From the NCBI GenBank assembly GCA_031267475.1, contig JAIRZA010000053.1, positions 1 to 10,734 on the forward strand: a stretch of DNA of 10,734 nucleotides, written 5' to 3'. The stretch's first letter is position 1; each line of letters begins with the position of its first letter. Positions 7,126-10,734 of this stretch are shown here, in pieces. The translations under genes were made by a program, and so were the position numbers. Below the pieces are notes generated by a model. The model had not been told where the DNA came from. It worked only from the letters and a program-made list of their open reading frames with translations, and ran no database searches. The stretch is from Spirochaetaceae bacterium (lineage in GTDB: Bacteria > Spirochaetota > Spirochaetia > Treponematales > Breznakiellaceae).

Positions 7126-7160
7126 GTCTGTTCCAAAATCGGTTATTTTGGAACAGACTC
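7124..7160. terminator. Perfect 16-bp hairpin at the folP stop codon
   Basis: Arms GAGTCTGTTCCAAAAT (7124-7139) and its exact complement (7145-7160) with loop CGGTT. It begins inside the folP TGA and is well placed to end folE-folP transcription, although only CTTGCAG then TTTTT follows, so it is not a textbook intrinsic terminator. It is also the left part of the element at 7124-7273. Confidence 0.45.
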
Positions 7161-7273
7161 TTGCAGTTTTTCGCCCTACGGGCGCGTCATGATGACGACA
7201 AAACTGCGGTTTTTATAAGTTGCTGGACAAGCTTTGCTTGTCTCCCCAAAAACTGAAGTTTTGGAACAGGCTC
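7124..7273. repeat. 150-bp MITE-like element with terminal inverted repeats
   Basis: The left end GAGTCTGTTCCAAAA (7124-7138) is complementary at 14 of 15 positions to the right end TTTTGGAACAGGCTC (7259-7273). Inside are a second TTTTGGAACAGACTC (7146-7160), a branched structure with outer stem GCAGTTTT/AAAACTGC (7163-7170, 7200-7207) holding CGCCC/GGGCG and CGTC/GACG hairpins, a GACAAGC/GCTTGTC hairpin (7226-7232, 7236-7242) and CCAAAAACT/AGTTTTGG (7246-7264). There is no ORF. It separates the convergent folP and ABC ATPase genes and could terminate both. No clear target duplication is visible. Confidence 0.65.
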
Positions 7274-7279
7274 ATTTGT

Positions 7280-8074
7280 TTAAATGGTGTATTCTGGTGG
7301 CGGGTGGGCAATTCCCAGATGCAATTTTTCGAGTATTTTTTTGCGTAGCGCAATAAAATCGTCATTATTGCGGTTCCGGTTTTCACCCAGCGTTACTTCC
7401 ACGATGCCGCCTATACGTCCGGGCCGAGGTGTCATTATCACGATACGGTTGCTCAAATAGATTGCTTCATCAACGTCATGTGTAACCATCGCCAAGGTAG
7501 CGCCTGTTTTTTTCCAGATGGCTAAAAGCTGGTTCTGCATATCAATTCGTTTGAATGCGTCCAGTGAACCGAGCGGTTCATCGAGTAACAGTACCTCCGG
7601 CTCATTGATAAGGGAACGAATGATGGCGACACGCTGGGCCATTCCTCCTGAAATCTCGTGCGGATACGCTTTTTCAAACCCGGTAAGACCTATCATATCA
7701 ATAAATTCTTTGACACGCGGCTTGTTTTCCGTATATACACCGCGTATGCGCAGTCCCATTGCGACATTTTCGTATACCGTGTTCCATGGATACAGGGTTG
7801 GCTGTTGGAAAATATACCCGCGTTTATGACTTGGCCCCGTAATGGGGACGCCGTTCATGGTAAGCGCTCCCGACTGCGGTTTGTCCAATCCGGCGATGAG
7901 CCGCAGGAGCGTTGTTTTCCCGCACCCCGAAGGCCCGATGAGAGTAAGAAATTCGCCGCGCTTAATCTTTAAATCGATACCGGCAAGCGCCTGAACCGGA
8001 TTAAAGTGAGTGTCGTGATAGGTGCGGTTTACTTGTTGTATGTCAATTACGGTTTCTGGAGTTGTGGCGGTCAT
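7280..8074 (-). CDS. ABC transporter ATPase, nitrate/sulfonate/taurine type (SsuB/TauB-like)
   Basis: Powers import with the permease and lipoprotein encoded upstream. From ATG 8074 the protein has 264 residues: Walker A GPSGCGKT (47-54), Q-loop FQQPTLYPW near 90, signature SGGMAQR (142-148), Walker B LLLDEP with D165-E166, and H199 in VTHDVDEA. The YPW after the Q-loop and the GGM signature are typical of the SsuB/TauB/NrtD group. The ATG overlaps the permease stop as ATGA and has AAAGGA eight bases upstream. A TTG at 8095 would add seven residues. Substrate cannot be told from the ATPase. Confidence 0.93.
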   Translation of the reverse strand: MTATTPETVIDIQQVNRTYHDTHFNPVQALAGIDLKIKRGEFLTLIGPSGCGKTTLLRLIAGLDKPQSGALTMNGVPITGPSHKRGYIFQQPTLYPWNTVYENVAMGLRIRGVYTENKPRVKEFIDMIGLTGFEKAYPHEISGGMAQRVAIIRSLINEPEVLLLDEPLGSLDAFKRIDMQNQLLAIWKKTGATLAMVTHDVDEAIYLSNRIVIMTPRPGRIGGIVEVTLGENRNRNNDDFIALRKKILEKLHLGIAHPPPEYTI

Positions 8075-9072
8075 TTTAGTATTCCTTTCTGCCAACGGAG
8101 CGCATAACTTCGCAACGCGCCAATCAGCGCAAGTATCAGCGCGAATTCAATGGCGATAATGATAATGGCTCCGTATACTTTTGAATAAATCCCCCACCCT
8201 TTCGCCCAGTTAATGTAATAGCCGAGCCCGGCTTTGGCCCCAACCATCTCAGAGACAATCAGTGTGGTAAAGGAGAACGCCGTTGCGGTCATAATGCCGG
8301 TAAACATACTGGGCATGGCGTTGGGGATGGCAACGTGAAACAGCAAAAACGTGTCATTTGCGCCGTGCGTCTTTGCTACTTCGTAGTAGGCGCGGGGTGT
8401 CGCGATAATGCCCGATGCCATCATGGATGAGACAGGAAACCATGATGAGATAAAAATAAGGAAAACACCGGTTATAAAACTGTTGGGAAATATAAGCAGT
8501 GCCACCGGTAGCCAGGTTACCGCGGGAATAATGCCCGAAATCCGAATGATGGGAGACAGCCAATAGTCCCACTGCCGGTGCCACCCGATAAGGGTGCCGG
8601 TTGTAAGCCCTAAAAGAGTGCCGGTAATCATTCCCACAAAAAAAAGACGCATGGAATAAGCCGTACTACGAAGGAGAAGCAGACGGTCGTCATACATTAC
8701 CGCGACAATCTCCGCAAAACCGGGGAAATAGGGCATTGGCAAAAGGCCGCTTTTTCCCGTCAGTAAATCCCAGACGGTAAGGGCTATACCTCCCGCAAAA
8801 ACAAATTGAGATTTGTGATAAAGTTTTTTACGGTATTCGCTGTCGCGAAGCCCATAAAAGTAACGGAGAAGAAGGGAAGCGGCAAAAACCACCAAAATAA
8901 GACGGTACACCGCCGGATTTGCTTTGCTCGCGGTTGTTGGTAAAAAAACGTTTTCCAGGAGCGCCGTTAAAACCGCCATAAAGGATGCCCAAAACCAAAT
9001 TTCAGACTTTGGTTTCCAGTACGCGGCGTCTTCAGCGATTCGCGGGTCGGTATACCACTTTTTTTTGTTCAA
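8071..9072 (-). CDS. ABC transporter permease with N-terminal membrane extension (SsuC/TauC-like)
   Basis: Inner-membrane channel of the importer. I chose the TTG at 9072 (333 aa, starting NKKKWYTDPR after the initiator) because AAGAGGAG lies five bases upstream. ATG at 9141 is an alternative, but its extra residues are polar and arginine-rich and it has no close ribosome binding site. About eight hydrophobic segments: roughly 25-44, 55-74, 89-104, 142-163, 179-195, 199-218, 256-276 and 300-321. The EAA loop (229-254, EVAKTHGANDTFLLFHVAIP) contacts the ATPase. The first three segments lie before the usual BPD_transp_1 domain and make the protein some 70 residues longer than SsuC. The stop overlaps the ATPase start. 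Confidence 0.9.
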   Translation of the reverse strand: MNKKKWYTDPRIAEDAAYWKPKSEIWFWASFMAVLTALLENVFLPTTASKANPAVYRLILVVFAASLLLRYFYGLRDSEYRKKLYHKSQFVFAGGIALTVWDLLTGKSGLLPMPYFPGFAEIVAVMYDDRLLLLRSTAYSMRLFFVGMITGTLLGLTTGTLIGWHRQWDYWLSPIIRISGIIPAVTWLPVALLIFPNSFITGVFLIFISSWFPVSSMMASGIIATPRAYYEVAKTHGANDTFLLFHVAIPNAMPSMFTGIMTATAFSFTTLIVSEMVGAKAGLGYYINWAKGWGIYSKVYGAIIIIAIEFALILALIGALRSYALRWQKGILK

Positions 9073-9193
9073 AACAACTCCTCTTAAAACGCGGCAGATC
9101 CACGGTGATTCGCACACCTGCCGTACGCCGCCGCGCTTCATCAAGCCGGAAGCTTAACGCCTCCCGGTCTTGAAATTGGCGCGGCGATTTTGC

Positions 9194-10207
9194 TTATTTT
9201 GCAAGTAATTTTGCTTCGAGCGCAAAAATGTCAACGTACATATCGTCGACAAACGCTTTAACGTCAAGGTCTACCGGAAGATAGCCAATCTTGGTAAGCC
9301 ATTCAGCGAAATACTCAGCGTCTTCCCGTGCGTCCGTGTTGGCTTGCTCCCCGTGATGCCGCCCATAATGAAAACTGCTTAAAAGAGTGGTGAGCAACGC
9401 AACATCGTCGGTAGCCACTCTTTTTTCGTTGATAAGCAGTTCCGCCGCTTCCTGCGGGTAGGTTCCTTCGTATTCGACCGCCTTGGCAAGCGCTCTAAGC
9501 ACCGCCGCGATTGCCGCCGGATTTTCTTTTACGAGTTTGCCGGACGCAAAAATAAAGCAGCAGTTTTTCCCCGCAAAAAGCGGGTCTTTGGCAATATCCA
9601 CCAACACGCGGTATTTGCCGGTTAGTTCGGCCTGTGTCGCAAAAGGATCCCACGCGGCAATCACATCAACTTCACCTTTTTCTAGGACTTGAACAGCCTG
9701 ATCGCTCGGATACGGAATCCATTCAATTTCAGTTTGCGGGTCTATCCCTACAGAACCTACGGCTACAGAGGCAACCGACATCGGTGTTCCACCGATTTCA
9801 TCAACACCAATCCGCTTTCCTCGCAGATCCGCGACAGTTAGAATATCCGACTCGATAGGCGCGAGGAGTTTAATGCACCCTTCGTGCAATCCGGCAATCA
9901 ATTTAACGTCAATACCATTATACACGGCAGGAAAAAATTGGAAGTCGCCGTTTATAACCGGCATCTTTCCCGCCGCAAGAGAATTGCGGTTTGCTTCAAA
10001 TGTTGTGCCGGTAACAAGATTGATCTTTACCCCTTCTTCTTCAAAAAAACCTTTTAGATACGCAATGGATACCGGCGATCCGCACGCCGACCCTGAATAT
10101 GCTATATCAAATTCGCCGTGAGGATATTTTTCCGTATTTTGCTTTTTGCAGGAAAAAAAGACGATTACAAACACCGCCACAAGAATAGCGGAACTCAACT
10201 TTTTCAT
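9194..10207 (-). CDS. Lipoprotein substrate-binding protein of the ABC importer (SsuA/TauA/NMT1-like)
   Basis: Captures the substrate outside the inner membrane. The 337-residue precursor starts MKKLSSAILVAVFVIVFF and has a lipobox FFSC with C20, a relaxed form common in spirochaetes. The mature part has the NMT1/TauA-like pattern: YLKGFFEEEGV (50-60), LRGKRIGVD (118-126) and VDVIAAWDPFATQAEL (180-195). Similar proteins bind sulfonates, nitrate, aromatic acids or pyrimidine precursors, so the substrate is open. Mature cysteines at 42, 101, 206 and 207 and the HYGRHHG cluster (280-286) are unusual. ATG 10207 has AGGAGA seven bases upstream. First gene of the operon; about 120 bases separate it from the permease start. 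Confidence 0.9.
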   Translation of the reverse strand: MKKLSSAILVAVFVIVFFSCKKQNTEKYPHGEFDIAYSGSACGSPVSIAYLKGFFEEEGVKINLVTGTTFEANRNSLAAGKMPVINGDFQFFPAVYNGIDVKLIAGLHEGCIKLLAPIESDILTVADLRGKRIGVDEIGGTPMSVASVAVGSVGIDPQTEIEWIPYPSDQAVQVLEKGEVDVIAAWDPFATQAELTGKYRVLVDIAKDPLFAGKNCCFIFASGKLVKENPAAIAAVLRALAKAVEYEGTYPQEAAELLINEKRVATDDVALLTTLLSSFHYGRHHGEQANTDAREDAEYFAEWLTKIGYLPVDLDVKAFVDDMYVDIFALEAKLLAK

Positions 10208-10233
10208 AAAACAATCTCCTGATTGAGAATATT

Positions 10234-10254
10234 AACATATTAAACCTATATGTT
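10234..10254. promoter_or_regulatory. Operator-like inverted repeat upstream of the ABC operon
   Basis: AACATAT (10234-10240) and its exact complement ATATGTT (10248-10254) flank a seven-base spacer. The site lies just downstream of the -10 box and touches the predicted transcription start, the position expected for a repressor. The region is AT-rich, so a chance palindrome is possible. Confidence 0.4.
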
Positions 10255-10261
10255 TACTAGT

Positions 10262-10290
10262 ATATTATTGAGAGGAAAAAACAATGTCAA
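10262..10290 (-). promoter_or_regulatory. Promoter of the ABC importer operon
   Basis: Minus-strand TTGACA (10285-10290), exact 17-base spacer and TAATAT (10262-10267). Transcription should start near 10255, giving a leader of about 48 bases. The -35 box lies directly beside the probable left end of the insertion sequence. Confidence 0.7.
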
Positions 10291-10734
10291 TAGAGGTGGT
10301 CTCCAAAAAAGCAATTCTCATTTTAGAAAACAGTGATAAAATACCACTATGAGGAAGGGGATATTTAACCAGTTGCTGGACAATGTGGAAAGAGCGGGAG
10401 CGGAAGCGCCCGAGTTTCGCAAGGGCGGGCACAACCGGAAATATCGGTTGCCGGACGCGATAAAAAGCGCGTTTGCGGTGTTTTTCTTCATGCACCAGTC
10501 GATGTTGAACTTTCCGCGGGCTATGAAAGAGCGGCGGAAGCGGAGCAATATGGAAACCCTGTTTGGGGTGGCGGACATACCGGGGGATACCCAGATACGG
10601 ATACTGGCAGACGGTATAGCCCCGGCAGTATTCGCCGGGGTATTCCGGGAAAACCTTAAGACGGTAGATGCGGCCGGGGCGCTCGACACCTATCGGGTAC
10701 TGGACGGGGGTGTTTTGCTAGCCCTGGACGGTCT
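10291..10734 (+). mobile_element. Left part of an insertion sequence (truncated by window end)
   Basis: A transposase gene starts at 10349, and the 58 bases before it are non-coding. A candidate terminal repeat begins near 10291-10293 with GAGGTGGTCTCCAAAA (10293-10308). The exact boundary and any target duplication cannot be set because the right end is outside the window. Confidence 0.5.
10349..10734 (+). CDS. Transposase, DDE type, IS4-like (N-terminal part)
   Basis: Starts ATG 10349 and stays open to the window end (128 complete codons). The segment LPDAIKSAFAVFFFMHQSMLNF (35-56), then NMETLFGVADIPGDTQIRILAD (69-90) and finally VLLALDGL (121-128), matches the N-terminal layout of IS4-like transposases in which LLALDGT holds the first catalytic aspartate. 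The remaining DDE residues lie outside the window. No clear Shine-Dalgarno precedes the ATG, as is common for transposases. It is divergent from the ABC operon. Confidence 0.82.
   Translation, partial: MRKGIFNQLLDNVERAGAEAPEFRKGGHNRKYRLPDAIKSAFAVFFFMHQSMLNFPRAMKERRKRSNMETLFGVADIPGDTQIRILADGIAPAVFAGVFRENLKTVDAAGALDTYRVLDGGVLLALDG

Noticed and set aside
6717..7136. A minus-strand open frame of 139 codons opposite folP
   Set aside because: It is serine-rich antisense shadow of folP, with no ribosome binding site or family signature.
7163..7207. The branched fold as a tRNA or riboswitch
   Set aside because: It has no acceptor stem, CCA or conserved tRNA bases, and lies downstream of folP and downstream of the ABC operon rather than ahead of a gene.
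10318..10689. A minus-strand open frame of 123 codons opposite the transposase gene
   Set aside because: The plus strand has the better-supported transposase frame with conserved blocks; the reverse frame shows no recognisable features.

Overview
The window looks like chromosomal sequence from a spirochaete, most likely a Treponema of the termite-gut or oral type. This is inferred from the mix of genes, the relaxed spirochaete-style lipobox on the binding protein, strong sigma70-like TTGACA/TAATAT promoters, purine-rich Shine-Dalgarno sites and a long poly-G tract. No rRNA or other taxonomic marker is present, so the assignment is an inference. I see no tRNA, rRNA or CRISPR array.

Layout. 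Positions 1-39 hold the first 13 codons of a minus-strand gene with a strong ribosome binding site; the next ~280 bases are non-coding and carry palindromes. Positions 323-4329 (minus) are a three-gene signalling operon, read in the order stand-alone receiver (CheY-like), FIST-domain sensor, hybrid histidine kinase with PAS, HisKA, HATPase, REC and Hpt. A good promoter lies at 4368-4396. The genes together contain every part of a His-Asp-His-Asp phosphorelay, and the FIST/hybrid-kinase pairing resembles the NosP/NahK arrangement known from nitric-oxide sensing. Positions 4330-4669 hold no gene but contain an array of perfect hairpins with three-base loops.

Positions 4670-5556 (minus) encode an FkbM-type methyltransferase whose 5' end carries a 14-base homopolymer (poly-C on the coding strand). 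As read, the only supported ATG is out of frame with the body of the gene and meets a stop after 12 codons. One more C, or two fewer, would restore a full protein. This is the signature of a phase-variable contingency gene caught in the OFF state and is the most interesting signal in the window.

Positions 5695-7125 (plus) carry folE (GTP cyclohydrolase I) and folP (dihydropteroate synthase), two steps of folate synthesis, divergent from the methyltransferase gene. A 150-bp non-coding element (7124-7273) with near-perfect 15-base terminal inverted repeats and several internal hairpins starts inside the folP stop codon and separates folP from the convergent ABC operon. Positions 7280-10207 (minus) encode an ABC importer of the nitrate/sulfonate/taurine type: lipoprotein binding protein, then permease, then ATPase, the last two overlapping by ATGA. 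A consensus promoter (10262-10290) and an operator-like inverted repeat lie upstream. The window ends within a plus-strand DDE transposase gene of an insertion sequence whose left end seems to abut the -35 box of the ABC promoter.
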